The notes under the pieces: generated by a model
Told to the model about the DNA's origin: nothing
Database searches by the model: none
The model's input: the letters and a program-made list of their open reading frames with translations, nothing else
Shown: positions 47,580 through 58,803 of the stretch, in pieces
Layout of the letters: the number at the start of each line of letters is the position of its first letter
How positions within the stretch are numbered: position 1 is the first letter of the stretch
Made by a program: the position numbers and the translations under genes
DNA from: Entomortierella parvispora
Lineage: Eukaryota > Mortierellomycota > Mortierellomycetes > Mortierellales > Mortierellaceae
Assembly (NCBI GenBank): GCA_963573315.1
Contig: OY752143.1
Span: 1,488,001-1,552,000 of the forward strand
Direction of reading: 5' to 3'
DNA length: 64,000 bases

Positions 47580-49869
47580 GACCGGCGTGATGATCGCCAG
47601 CTCTTTGGGTCCAAATGGCTTATAGCAGCCTTGGGGTGTCCACCAATAGAGGCGCTCGTGCACCTTTTCGAGATCAAACGCTTCCTTCTTCAGCTCGACC
47701 TTTTTTTTTCTTGAAGGTGCCTGTAATCTCGAGCTCTTGCTCGCAGACCTCACAAACCAAGGGACCGCATAAGAAGACGCTTGCTAGCTAGCTGACCAAG
47801 TCGATCCTTAAATTCTTCCAGAGCCTTCTCATTGATCTTTGAAGGAGAGGTCACTGCCACTATGCTCGAATCTGGAAGGGTCGACAAAGTCATTGCCCTT
47901 TCATCGGTTTGTACCTCATTGCTGTTATTGGCTGCAACCCGGAATGTCTCCTTGTCGCCGTTCAAGCTTTTTGGATCAGTCTCCCAATAGCTTTCCTTCA
48001 AGACAACGGCAGCCATGCCAGCGCGACCATCTTGACCAGGGACAAGGACACCGTAAACGCTATAGGACGCAATTCCGGCGACATGGCCCAACGTATCGGC
48101 GAGCTCGGTCGTTGATACCGGACAAGAGGGCCGCGGAATCTTCTCATGTAATTGATATCATTGGGAAGCAATTAGTTAGTCAAAGGTGCATTCAGCCATT
48201 CTCTTGAGGGATCATATTAACCTACCCAACAGCACCAGCACCGTCCTCATCGCTTGTTAAATTGGACAAGGCACTTTTAGCTTGAGTAGCGAAGGAAGAT
48301 CAATCGTTAGTGATCATTTCCCTGTCAAAGAGAAAGAGTCAGCAGTCAGGCACCGAACATTTCCAAGTCTGTCCCTGACTTTCGCTCATTGTATAAGACT
48401 CAAAGACAGTCTTGACTCCAAAGCGTTCTTGGAACTTTCTCCAGATATGAGGCCTCAAACCATTTCCGAACATTAGCTGCACTCTGTTTTCCTTGTCAAG
48501 CGGGGCTTCTGGTACATTGACGAGGTATCAGCAAAGCTCGCCAATGTACTGGATCAAGGTCACATCTTGCTCCCTGACTGTTAGAGTGTTTAAAGAGAGG
48601 GTTTGTTCAGATGAGCGAGTGTTAAATATTCAGTTGTCTGTATCGCCCAGGTATTGCGAACATGACATATTACCCTCTTTCCAGAACGTTGAAGTGGAGA
48701 ACTTCTTGGCAAGGACGACTGTGCACCCTGAGATCCAACTCTGACCAATGCCGATAATTGCTATTTGACGTCAATATAAAAAATAAAAGAGGGCCACATA
48801 TGTTGGATTACCATCAACCAGTCTTGAGCAATGTCGCCCAAGTTACCTCCAGCAGAGTGATAGAGGGGCAGACAATCATATGAGCGGTCCTTCTCTGTGA
48901 TTTTGCAGATACCAGACCAGACGCTAATAGCCACTATTATCACCAGGAAGTTCGTTAGATTCCCAAGTAGGCAACACTAACTCAATTTCTTTTCTAAACA
49001 ACAACATACAGGTGCATTTCCTATGATCCATGACGGCGGCTTTCGGGAATCCGGTAGTGTCGCTTGTGTAGTGTAGATAAACGCGACCGCATCTCCTATG
49101 ACCACATCCTCCCTAGGCTCTCTTGGGAACCCTTCGGCTGAACATCTTCTCCAATCCATGAGTTCGAACCATCTCTTCTCTGGATCCTTTTTATGTTCAT
49201 CAAACCGCAACAATACCTGCTGTTCAGGCGTGATCGTGAACAGTCGGTAACCCAGCTCTCCGTGGATCTGATCGATGGATTCCTCCAAGGACGCACTCAG
49301 CTCATAGTCAAAGCGCAATAGCTTTGAATTTACTGTCTTCAGGGAATGCAACAGGACCGATCCTGTAATTTGGTTAATGATGAAGGCCGCCACGGCCTTG
49401 ATCTTGAGCAATGCCAGCCATGAGATGATAAAGAGTGTAAAGAGTGGGGAATTGGTCATGAACATGGCCACGCGATCTTTGGGCATGATTCCCTGAGAGA
49501 TACCAATGGGACATTCTGTTGGATGCCATTTCAAGATCGCGCCAGGCATAGGAATGGCGTTCATATTCAAGCGCAATTGCATAGGGTCGGATTCGGCATT
49601 GGTCCTCGAATCGATTGTAGAGACTGATGTCGTTGTTGGGGATCAGTTGTCGTTCGAACCTTGAAAGAGAATGATATTCTTTCTAGAGAAGAAAGACAGA
49701 AACCTACAGGACAATTTTGAACAGTCGTCTTGCTCGCGATCCTTTACCACCACTTGGTCTTGAGACCGTGAGCGCCAAAGGCCAAATCGCGCGATAAACG
49801 GGAGCGGCCGTCGAGATAGACGCCAGTAGAAAGGAGTGTGAGGGCAATGGTAAGCGAGACTATGGCTAT
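47580..49869 (-). pseudogene. Decayed FATP/FAT1-type very-long-chain acyl-CoA synthetase
   Basis: Fragments of one protein appear in the right order on the minus strand but in changing frames. In order: LDGRSRLSRDLAFGAHGLKT near 49830-49750; ISLYNRFEDQ and YERHSYAWRDLEMASNRM near 49650-49510; then, after a frame change near 49500, PKDRVAMFMTNSP and a membrane-like segment; ELSASLEESI; a broken AMP-binding motif near 49065 where the conserved Gly is lost and the frame changes before TTGFPKAAVMD; CLPLYHSAGGNLGD near 48850; GNGLRPHIWRKFQERFGVKT near 48450; VGHVAGIASYSVYGVLVPGQ near 48090; a frame change near 47770; and KKEAFDLEKVHERLYWWTP near 47650. No ATG precedes the first fragment. Introns could explain some changes but not the one at 49500, where no usable intron fits. 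Intact family members carry about 620-680 residues. Confidence 0.82.
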
Positions 49870-50724
49870 CAGGGACCCGCAGTGACTTTAGTGAACAGGG
49901 GAGGTTTGACCTTGTTGTTGTCTTGCGTTTGTTCTTGGGATGGCAAAAGATGTCGAAAGGACCGAAGGAGGGAGAAAAAAATCGAGACAGTGATGAAGCT
50001 CCGGTCCAAAGACACACTTTTCCTGCGCACAGTCCTCGGTTGGGGCACCCTTGTTTGTGCGCTCTGAAGAGAGATGACAGAGAGACTACTGCATCAGCCG
50101 AAGAGTATTGGAATGAGGTGCAGGGAGGAAGATGAGTGCGGCCTGCTGGCATGTGTCGGTCGGAAGAAGGCATCTGAGCCGATGAATGAGATGATGTGTA
50201 GTCAATGGTCACAAATGCATTCGGCGAGCGGGCGGTCCACTCTGATCTGCACACGACGTGCAACGCAGTGCGGCTCCACACAAACAGGAACACGCGCGTC
50301 TCGACGCGATTGTGCTCAAGGGCGTGCATTGCCGTAGCATCGTCCTGTTCCTCCTTCAGTCGCTCCAAGGACAGAAGCCATCTACTGTCGCAGGCGTGTT
50401 GTTTGTTCTATTCTCATCAGGGACAAGTGTCCGTATGCAACGTGAGAGGGCGTGTCTGCATGTCTGTGTGTGTCTATGTGTCCGTGTGGTTGCTCCTGCT
50501 GACCCTGCACTGCTGGTGCAAATGACGAGGTGACTGGAAATAGGGGGGAGGGGCTTCTTTTTTTCTCTCTCTCTCTCTCTCTCTGTCTCTCTGCCTTGGT
50601 CTTTTCTTTCACATCGCACTCTCTACTGCATTCGCATTCACACTCCATCCTCCTTTTTCCATTCATTCCTCCATCCCTACATTCTTATTCGAAACAACCC
50701 TCGACCTGCTCAGCAGCTGCAGCC
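49870..50724. promoter_or_regulatory. 5' region of the C1-domain kinase gene
   Basis: 855 bp. Contains a (CT)n tract at about 50563-50583 and a CT-rich leader ending at the kinase ATG. No other gene seen; several frames through it lack conserved content. Confidence 0.4.
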
Positions 50725-53700
50725 ATGCGCATCCAGTGGGAGGATCTCACAATATTTGATACCGTTGGATCTGGCTCCTTTGGGAGAGTGTACCACGGCG
50801 ATCTACTCGGCACCGAGGTTGCGATCAAGGAGTGCGTCCGATCCGAATCAAAGGCTTTTGACGACAAGTACTTCAAACGGGAAGTCAACATTCTTCGCCA
50901 AGCACGGCATCCAAACATCGTTCAGGTACCACGAGTTCTCTTTCGTTTGGTTGCTTATATTCGTTCAGGCACCCTCATCCACCTCTTTCCATCGCTGACC
51001 GCTTCTGCTTTTTCATGTAGTTCATGGGAGTCTGCAAACGGAAGAGACGATTCTACATCATCACAGAGTTCTTGCCTCTGGGAAACCTTCGCCGCGTAGG
51101 TGCTTCCTTTTAATTCACTAATCACATTCAGTGAGAGTCGAAAGACAACCCGGACGTGGACATGGTGCTAACAAGCCTTGAGTGTTTTGTAGTGGATCCA
51201 AGACGAAACAAAAGAATTTGGCTGGGACACACGCATCAGCTTCGCAATCGACATTTCTTTGGCGCTGGCATACCTGCACCATAAAAACATCATTCACAGG
51301 TAAAACAGGGCGGAACAACGGCTCATGCAGGGGAGAAGGAACGGTAGATTGACACACATGGCCCTCCTGCCCCCTTTTTTCAAAATGCCACCCACCACAA
51401 ATTCTAATCTGCACATGTGCTGTACCTCTCCTCGGTATGGGTCATAGAGACCTGAAAGGCGAGAATCTGCTCATATCCGATAATATGCGAATCAAGGTAG
51501 AACAAGGGGATCGTGTCTTTACAACAAGGAGAAAGCGGGAAGCAAGTAGAAAAGTTTAAATTAATGAGCTGGCACATCATGGTATAATTAGGTCTGCGAC
51601 TTTGGATTCAGTCGAGTGGAAGCCAGGAATGAGAGCGAGATGCGACGAATTAGTTACTGTGGGACTGACGGATACATGGTACTAGGAATATCTCCTACTT
51701 TTGATCAAGACAATTATAGCTATGATCCTCAGTACTCAACTGACTCTGGTTCTTTCTTTTGAAACTTAGGCACCCGAAATTCTGCTAGGTGAGGATTTCG
51801 ACTGCAGTGTTGACGTGTTTTCATTCGGGATTGTCCTTTCAGAAATGATGGCCCGTCACGTAGTGGATGCTCAGCATTTTCAGCGATATCCGCCAGATAT
51901 GACAGTGTCCCCTGACGAAATTCTTTTTCGATCTCAACCTGGATGCCCTCCGCAGCTAAGTGAACTGGCAATTCATTGTGTTCAAGGCCTCCCCGAGGAT
52001 CGGCCTAAACTTCGTCAGATTGTCGAACGACTGACGGCGATCGAAAACGTAGATGTTCATGTTGGAACCACGCTGGTCGTCGCTCCATCCGTTGCCCGGG
52101 CTGCACGGAACATGATGCTTAAGAAGGATGCTGCAGCAAAGAAATACCTACAAAGTCCCAAGGGGCAAAACGATGGTTACCCAACGGATCTTCGGCCCAA
52201 GCAACAGCTACAGGATGAAGGATACGACAATAACTCTAGCATCCAAGGTGTTGCCAACACCTGGAGAATGACCGATGAGGAAAACGCCTATTCAACATCT
52301 CGGAGGACAGAGTCGCGCCCTGTTGGATCTCAAAGCACTTTCAAGGTCAGACGACAATGGCAAGACAGAGGCAGCTCTGTGGCTCCGTTAATGCTTGGCG
52401 CGGGGAACCAGCAAATTCCAGGACCTGATGGAGAAAAGTCTGAAATGGGTGTTTTGAGACGAGATGCGTCAGATACGTCGTTGGAATCAGAGGATGGATT
52501 GACTTTCAGGATGCCGTTGTGGGACAGTATCAACTCACCTGAGAACCAAGAACGGCTCCGGCGATGGCAGGAGTCTGATTCGGTTCATGTCTCGACTATC
52601 GAAGGCACAGGAACGTCCACGCAGCCTTGGGATCAGGACTCTGTACCAGTTAGAAAATTCCGATCTACTGAAGGCGATGCAGAATATGGCAACGTCCGTC
52701 CTCACCGCTCACATATTCGAGATGGCTATAGAGGCGGAGATGACTTTGAAGGCGGGAGTGATTCTGATGACGATATTCTATCAGATGAGCCCGACGACGA
52801 CGGCGTGGACTCTTTGCTCTACGATAATGACGACGACGATGATGATGATGACGCCAACCGCATGGGAGGAGCTGCAGGGACGTACGAGCTGAGTAGCGAC
52901 AGCGATGGGTCCATGTCCGCAGAGTCGTTAACAGATTCTGTGGTGATGGCATTGGACATGCTCGAGATTCCGGATCTACTCATGGCGTCATTGCCTCAGC
53001 CTTCACATAAGCAGTCAGAGGTCAAAGAGGACACAGAAGTCAGCATGCGAGAGTTTTTAAAGAAAACTACTCTGGCAATCGAACCGACAACACCAGAGAC
53101 TTCCCTTCCAGTCTTGAATCGACAATCCAATCTAACCTCCCGAATTTTGCCTCCCATTCCTGCGTCGCAGAACCCATGGGGTTTACCTCAAGTCAACAAC
53201 AACAACAATTCTGAGCGCAGGTCAAATCGCAAGGTCCATGGAGGTATTCTTGGGGCGGAATACTCCGAGGATACAACCACGGTCCCTCCAGAGCCTCCAG
53301 CCAAGACGAGCAGCTTGCTCGTCCGAGTCAACACTTGGCGATCTAACCGTCAGAACAAAGAAGAATTACAGGAGCTCACAGGAACGTTGTTGGAAGGCGA
53401 AGACAAAGAGCAACAGAGCCACCACCAGGTGCCTATACCCTGCCCAGACCCCTTATCAACCACGGCAGCAGAGCTGGAGACAGATGGCGCGCAGTTGTCA
53501 CTTTCGCCATCAACATCTTCCCCAACCTCGAGTGCATCATCGTCTAGTAAAGAGGTCAAGTCAACAGCCGCGACCTCTTTGGCAACAAGCCCTCGCAATG
53601 ATACTGCAGCCAGCCATGGAGGCGGTCGGGGTCTTGGTTTGGTTAGAGGAATGTCTGACAGCTTCTGGAATTTAAGGTCAACATCGCCTCCCCCTTCGAC

Positions 53701-54520
53701 AACCGAACTTGCGGCGGCGGGTGTTGTCATTGGCACATCACCTTTGGCTCTTTCGACTTCCCCACAGGGATCAGTTCGTGCTGGCGGTGGGCTATTTGAG
53801 CGAGGTGGCGCTGTAATCTCTGATACGATTGCTGCTGCCGCAACAACTATGACAATCAGCGCGAAGACCTGGAATGACAGCACAAACGGATTTGCCCAAT
53901 GGATTGGACAATACGCGAACTTGCCAATGGATGAATCTCTAGAGCCAAAGGCGAGTCCTGTTGCTGATCCAACAGTAACTGGTCATGGATCTCCCTTTCC
54001 TCTGGCCTCTCAACGAGTCAAAACATCCTTATTGAGGAGGCATTTATCTTTAAAGGATAGCAAGCAAAGGTCGCAGGACCATCAGAGGTCTATTGGTCAA
54101 GGGCCATTATCTCAAGATGAATCGCAACATCCACAGCCGTTGATCCGACGGCACAACACCACTTCTGCTTCCAAGAAGACAAGGTTAACGACGACCTCAA
54201 CGGGCTTTCCACATCGGTTTTCTTTAGTCGTATTCTCGACCCAGCTGCTGCCCAAATGCGACGTGTGTGAGAAGCGAATTGGAGTATTACCAGGATGGTC
54301 ATCTAAACATTTAGAATGTGACGGTAAGGCTTGTGTTTTACGTGTATGTTTGAGGAGAGGGTAAGTCCCCTCTTTCACAGAAGAATTGTAACTGATTCTT
54401 TGTTTTCATTTCTACGACTTTCTAGATTGCGGATATAGGACGCATCCAAAGTGCGTTTCCAACGTTGCTAAATGTTGTACTTCGGCTAGGAAATCAGGAC
54501 TTTGGGAAATAACCGTTTGA
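50725..54520 (+). CDS. LIMK/TESK-like (TKL) protein kinase with C-terminal C1 zinc domain
   Basis: Putative signalling kinase. Exons: 50725-50925, 51021-51095, 51193-51299, 51448-51496, 51592-51678, 51770-54323 and 54426-54520, all GT-AG and in phase, 1055 residues. The kinase domain occupies the N-terminus: glycine loop GSGSFGRVYHG, ATP-binding K35 (EVAIKE), HRDLKGENLLI (catalytic D129), CDFGFSR (D147) and GTDGYMAPEI. About 700 disordered residues follow, with an Asp stretch (52797-52855), Ser/Thr-rich segments and Asn runs. The end shows a C1-type zinc pattern: His, then CDVC, ECDDC, the HPKC motif and a final CC, at about residues 990-1045. The C1 domain could bind diacylglycerol at membranes. 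Six introns fall in the first 1.1 kb; the large exon holds the rest. Confidence 0.85.
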
Positions 54521-55097
54521 GATGCGAATTGCAACGGTTGAAATAAACATCAATTGCTAGAATGACAGAGTAGTCAGATGAGTGTTTGCAGACCTCGTTT
54601 CAAATCACTTATCTTCAGGATGGTGGCTTTCTGGCCTCATGTCGGCTTGATGATCTATTTCCTACATACGCCAACATCATACCTTTCATTGCTGATCTCC
54701 GAATTCCTCTTTTCCTTACGAATACAAACGATCACAAACCACCTTACGCGATTTGTTCAATGTATTGCAGCGGCACAGCACCGAACGAACACAGTGGGCG
54801 GTTTTCATTGGAGGACATAAACAAAAGATCACGACGCAGCATTTGTGTTGACAATGTACCATGGTCTATTTGTGGTTATTTGGTGCACCGTGCGTGCAGA
54901 CTAGAAGTTGTCCTCTTCTCGAGCAAAGATGAGCCATTTATTACTTTGATGCGGACCAAATAGGTTCAGTTCTTGCTACAACCGTCCACAGGTGTATCTT
55001 TGTTTTTCTGTTTTTCGTTTCTCTTTCAGCTTGCTAGTATGTACACACTGAGGCTATAACACGTTTTTTTATATCCCCTTCGTGGGACGAGCAAGTT
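54521..55097. other. Left flank of the inverted repeat, diverged homology to the right flank
   Basis: AATAAA at about 54541 suits kinase polyadenylation. From about 54580 onward, patches match the reverse complement of 58132-58620, with most substitutions being transitions (for example CAAAGATACACCTGT against CAAAGATGCGCCCGT). A TTG-started frame at 54586-54963 has no conserved content. Confidence 0.5.
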
Positions 55098-56378
55098 ATT
55101 TGAGTCCCCAACCAAAGAAAGAGAACTTTTTTCATTCTATTTGATCATCTTTTATTAAGAGAGAGTGGGAGAGGTGGACTACGACAGGGGTGTCTGCTTG
55201 ATCTTGTTGTCGACGAGAGTGTTCTTGAGGACCTATCCCTAGTACACTCTTGCCAAGGAGGAAGTGAGATGGGAAAGAAAGGAAGAACTTACCATAACAA
55301 GGTCCTGATACCTGTATCCCTATCAAAGAAAGAAAGAAAGAAAAAAAAAAGACCGTGAGCAACATCCATCCAAGCGAATATTATTAACAAAAAACTACTT
55401 CCTATTGAAAGAAAAGTTAGAAACATGGCATGAAAAGCGAATGTTATTAAAAAAAAAATTCTGAAAGACTTGAAAAACTTGACCCCGACCGCGACAAGAG
55501 TTCCACCCCTAGAAAAAAGAACGTCCTGAGCCCGAACGACGGCGAAAAAGCTAAGACAGGGAGGGCCAGGGACAAGGGGCGGGATAGAGTGAGTGGCACT
55601 TTTTCTTGACATACGAGACGGAGCGTGAAGAGACTGAAAGAAGAGAGTGAGATGAAAGGCAAGAGTGTAAGAAGGTGAGATGAAAAAGAAAGAGGAAAAC
55701 AGAGGTTAGTGAGAATAAATGTTAAACGATATCGAGATGAAAGCCCGATGCTGTGGTCGAAAAAGGGAGGTGGAGGATGGATGGGAAGGGTAGAGGGGCA
55801 GCAGAGAAGAGAAAGAGGTGGAAATGGTGGAGTGGGATGGTGGTGGAGGAGGAGAGTGGAAGGGCAGAGGAGAAAGGAAGAGAGGAAGGAAGAAAAAGAA
55901 GAGAAGCAGAAAAGCGAGTGCATTTTGACCAGGCTGCAAAGTACTGTGCGGAAGGTGGCAACATCGCGTGGGCTTCTCGTTTGACTGATAGGGGCACATC
56001 TATTCAGTCGACCCGGAATGAATTGATAAGGGAGAGGAGACGGCTGGACTGAAGGCCGTGGGCCTGGGACTCTCTTTCCGAGGGAGGGAAAGACACGATG
56101 ACACGAGGTAAAGAAAAAGGAAAGAAAAGGGAAAACAAAGAAAAAGCCCCGACCGCTGACGGGCACAGAAAGCACGCAGAGAGGCAAGGCAGGACATTAC
56201 AGCAAATGCTCTGTCCCTTTGTCCCTCTCCTTCTCGCTCTTGACCTTCCTCTCTGTCCATCAACCTGCATGGTGATGAGGAGCTCGCTGAGGAGGATGTG
56301 GAGGAGAAGACTGCAGTGCCACCGTCCTTTCTCCTTGCCCTCGCCATGAGCGTTGAAAAGAGAGTGGAGAGAAGGAGA
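55098..56378 (-). repeat. Inverted repeat, left arm (1281 bp)
   Basis: Reverse-complement copy of 56851-58131 with positions related by x + y = 113229. All open frames in the two arms translate identically, and sampled DNA matches exactly. The outer edge is sharp: at 55097/58132 the first mismatch occurs and divergence follows. The inner edge is at 56378/56851. The coding-strand side is CT-rich next to the spacer. Confidence 0.93.
55179..55319 (-). other. Candidate terminal exons of a gene duplicated in the repeat (left copy)
   Basis: Mirror image of 57910-58050: a 27-nt exon (55319-55293) and a 54-nt last exon (55232-55179), with the same splice signals, stop and AATAAA. Confidence 0.3.
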
Positions 56379-56850
56379 CAGAAGGGGAGAATAGACATCT
56401 GCCAATATCTTCTCTTCTTGCCTGGCTTCTCTCTTTCAGCCGCAACGTTCATGTTGTAATCCTCATGTCGATGGGAACCGACAGAAACAAAGCTATGCGG
56501 TGGCGCAAAACAACCATACCCGGCGTCATCGCCGTCTCCAGGAACAAAAGAAAAGAAGATGGAGGATAGAAGACATTTGAAGGAGGACCTATTTTTCTGA
56601 TTTTCTACCTTTCACCCTCGCTATCTGTCTTCTCTCCCTGCGTCCGCCCTTTTTTCATCACCCATGCCCGTGCCAGGCCATCAGAAGAAGATGACAGCTG
56701 CATTCTCACCACCATCATCATTTCCCTCAACATCGTTACCGCCATAAAGAAAGAATGAAGGACAGAAAGTGAAAGGGGGGGGGATCTGCATGAATGAGCT
56801 TAAAATGATCGTTGGGAGAGGGAAGTCTTGATGCGATGGCCCTCTCTAGC
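56379..56850. other. Spacer of the inverted repeat
   Basis: 472 bp of unique sequence between the arms, purine-rich in the left third and ending with a run of nine G. No gene or short inverted structure recognised. Confidence 0.6.
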
Positions 56851-58131
56851 TCTCCTTCTCTCCACTCTCTTTTCAACGCTCATGGCGAGGGCAAGGAGAA
56901 AGGACGGTGGCACTGCAGTCTTCTCCTCCACATCCTCCTCAGCGAGCTCCTCATCACCATGCAGGTTGATGGACAGAGAGGAAGGTCAAGAGCGAGAAGG
57001 AGAGGGACAAAGGGACAGAGCATTTGCTGTAATGTCCTGCCTTGCCTCTCTGCGTGCTTTCTGTGCCCGTCAGCGGTCGGGGCTTTTTCTTTGTTTTCCC
57101 TTTTCTTTCCTTTTTCTTTACCTCGTGTCATCGTGTCTTTCCCTCCCTCGGAAAGAGAGTCCCAGGCCCACGGCCTTCAGTCCAGCCGTCTCCTCTCCCT
57201 TATCAATTCATTCCGGGTCGACTGAATAGATGTGCCCCTATCAGTCAAACGAGAAGCCCACGCGATGTTGCCACCTTCCGCACAGTACTTTGCAGCCTGG
57301 TCAAAATGCACTCGCTTTTCTGCTTCTCTTCTTTTTCTTCCTTCCTCTCTTCCTTTCTCCTCTGCCCTTCCACTCTCCTCCTCCACCACCATCCCACTCC
57401 ACCATTTCCACCTCTTTCTCTTCTCTGCTGCCCCTCTACCCTTCCCATCCATCCTCCACCTCCCTTTTTCGACCACAGCATCGGGCTTTCATCTCGATAT
57501 CGTTTAACATTTATTCTCACTAACCTCTGTTTTCCTCTTTCTTTTTCATCTCACCTTCTTACACTCTTGCCTTTCATCTCACTCTCTTCTTTCAGTCTCT
57601 TCACGCTCCGTCTCGTATGTCAAGAAAAAGTGCCACTCACTCTATCCCGCCCCTTGTCCCTGGCCCTCCCTGTCTTAGCTTTTTCGCCGTCGTTCGGGCT
57701 CAGGACGTTCTTTTTTCTAGGGGTGGAACTCTTGTCGCGGTCGGGGTCAAGTTTTTCAAGTCTTTCAGAATTTTTTTTTTAATAACATTCGCTTTTCATG
57801 CCATGTTTCTAACTTTTCTTTCAATAGGAAGTAGTTTTTTGTTAATAATATTCGCTTGGATGGATGTTGCTCACGGTCTTTTTTTTTTCTTTCTTTCTTT
57901 CTTTGATAGGGATACAGGTATCAGGACCTTGTTATGGTAAGTTCTTCCTTTCTTTCCCATCTCACTTCCTCCTTGGCAAGAGTGTACTAGGGATAGGTCC
58001 TCAAGAACACTCTCGTCGACAACAAGATCAAGCAGACACCCCTGTCGTAGTCCACCTCTCCCACTCTCTCTTAATAAAAGATGATCAAATAGAATGAAAA
58101 AAGTTCTCTTTCTTTGGTTGGGGACTCAAAT
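56851..58131 (+). repeat. Inverted repeat, right arm (1281 bp)
   Basis: Partner of 55098-56378. It reads outward from a strongly pyrimidine-rich part (56851-57620) to a more balanced outer part (57620-58131), which looks like a leader followed by a short transcription unit. An (TTTC)n tract lies at about 57885-57905. Confidence 0.93.
57910..58050 (+). other. Candidate terminal exons of a gene duplicated in the repeat (right copy)
   Basis: A 27-nt exon (57910-57936) between a TTGATAG acceptor and a GTAAGT donor, then a 60-bp intron and a 54-nt last exon (57997-58050) ending TAG. Together they read GYRYQDLVMVLKNTLVDN and then KIKQTPLS-stop, with codon use typical of well-expressed genes here (GTC, CTC, AAG, AAC, ATC). 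AATAAA follows at about 58073-58078. The upstream exons and the family are unknown, so this may be chance. Confidence 0.3.
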
Positions 58132-58803
58132 GACTTGCTCGCCCCACAAGGGGATATAAAAAAACATGTTATGGCTTCAGTGCGCACACATAGCAAAATA
58201 ACAAAGATGCGCCCGTCTCGTCTAGATTATTGTAACGAGAACTCCATCCACTCACCAGACTAACTCGTCCAACATTGTTTAGTCCGCACCATCGCAAAGA
58301 GTGACCTATAGTAATACCTCAATAACCAGAAATCAACAACGCACGACATGGGCTCCTTCTTCATTCGTTTGTGTCACGATCTTGTGGAGAGGCTCGAGCG
58401 AAGTTATTGATGGGGTCATGCTTCCATCGGTATCGACTACCTTCACCAACTGCGGTTGCTCAGTACAACAGGGAGGGCTGCCAACGAGACATCTGAGGCC
58501 AGAGAGTGCTCGGTCGGCTGTTAGAGCAGGAGATGCGGCGTCTCATACCCAGCTCGGTCTATTTTTTCGACTTCCCTCAGATACTCAGTGCTCGCCTTAT
58601 TTCAAACGATCATGACAGACACACTGCTGTTGATAACGCAGTGTGATCCAAGAGGCACCTGCAAATGCAAAGTGCTCTGAGTGAAAGTTTTTGGAAGAGA
58701 CTCTGGTTCTGCTATTTGTTTTATTTGAATGACGTGTGAGAGGTGAATAAACGAAGAGGAAAGCCGTGTGCACAGTAGGCGCAGGAAAGAGGGAGGGAGG
58801 ACT
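58132..58803. other. Right flank of the inverted repeat and channel gene 3' side
   Basis: Diverged, transition-rich similarity to the reverse complement of 54580-55097 runs to about 58620. The remainder is the 3' region of the CSC1-like gene. A plus-strand frame at 58301-58615 shows no conserved content. Confidence 0.5.

Noticed and set aside
54586-54963. 125-codon plus-strand frame
   Set aside because: Starts with TTG, shows no conserved residues and overlaps the diverged repeat flank.
57042-57782. 246-codon frame present in both repeat arms
   Set aside because: Pyrimidine-tract translation (Phe, Ser, Leu, Pro rich) with no domain. Identity between arms only reflects the duplicated DNA.
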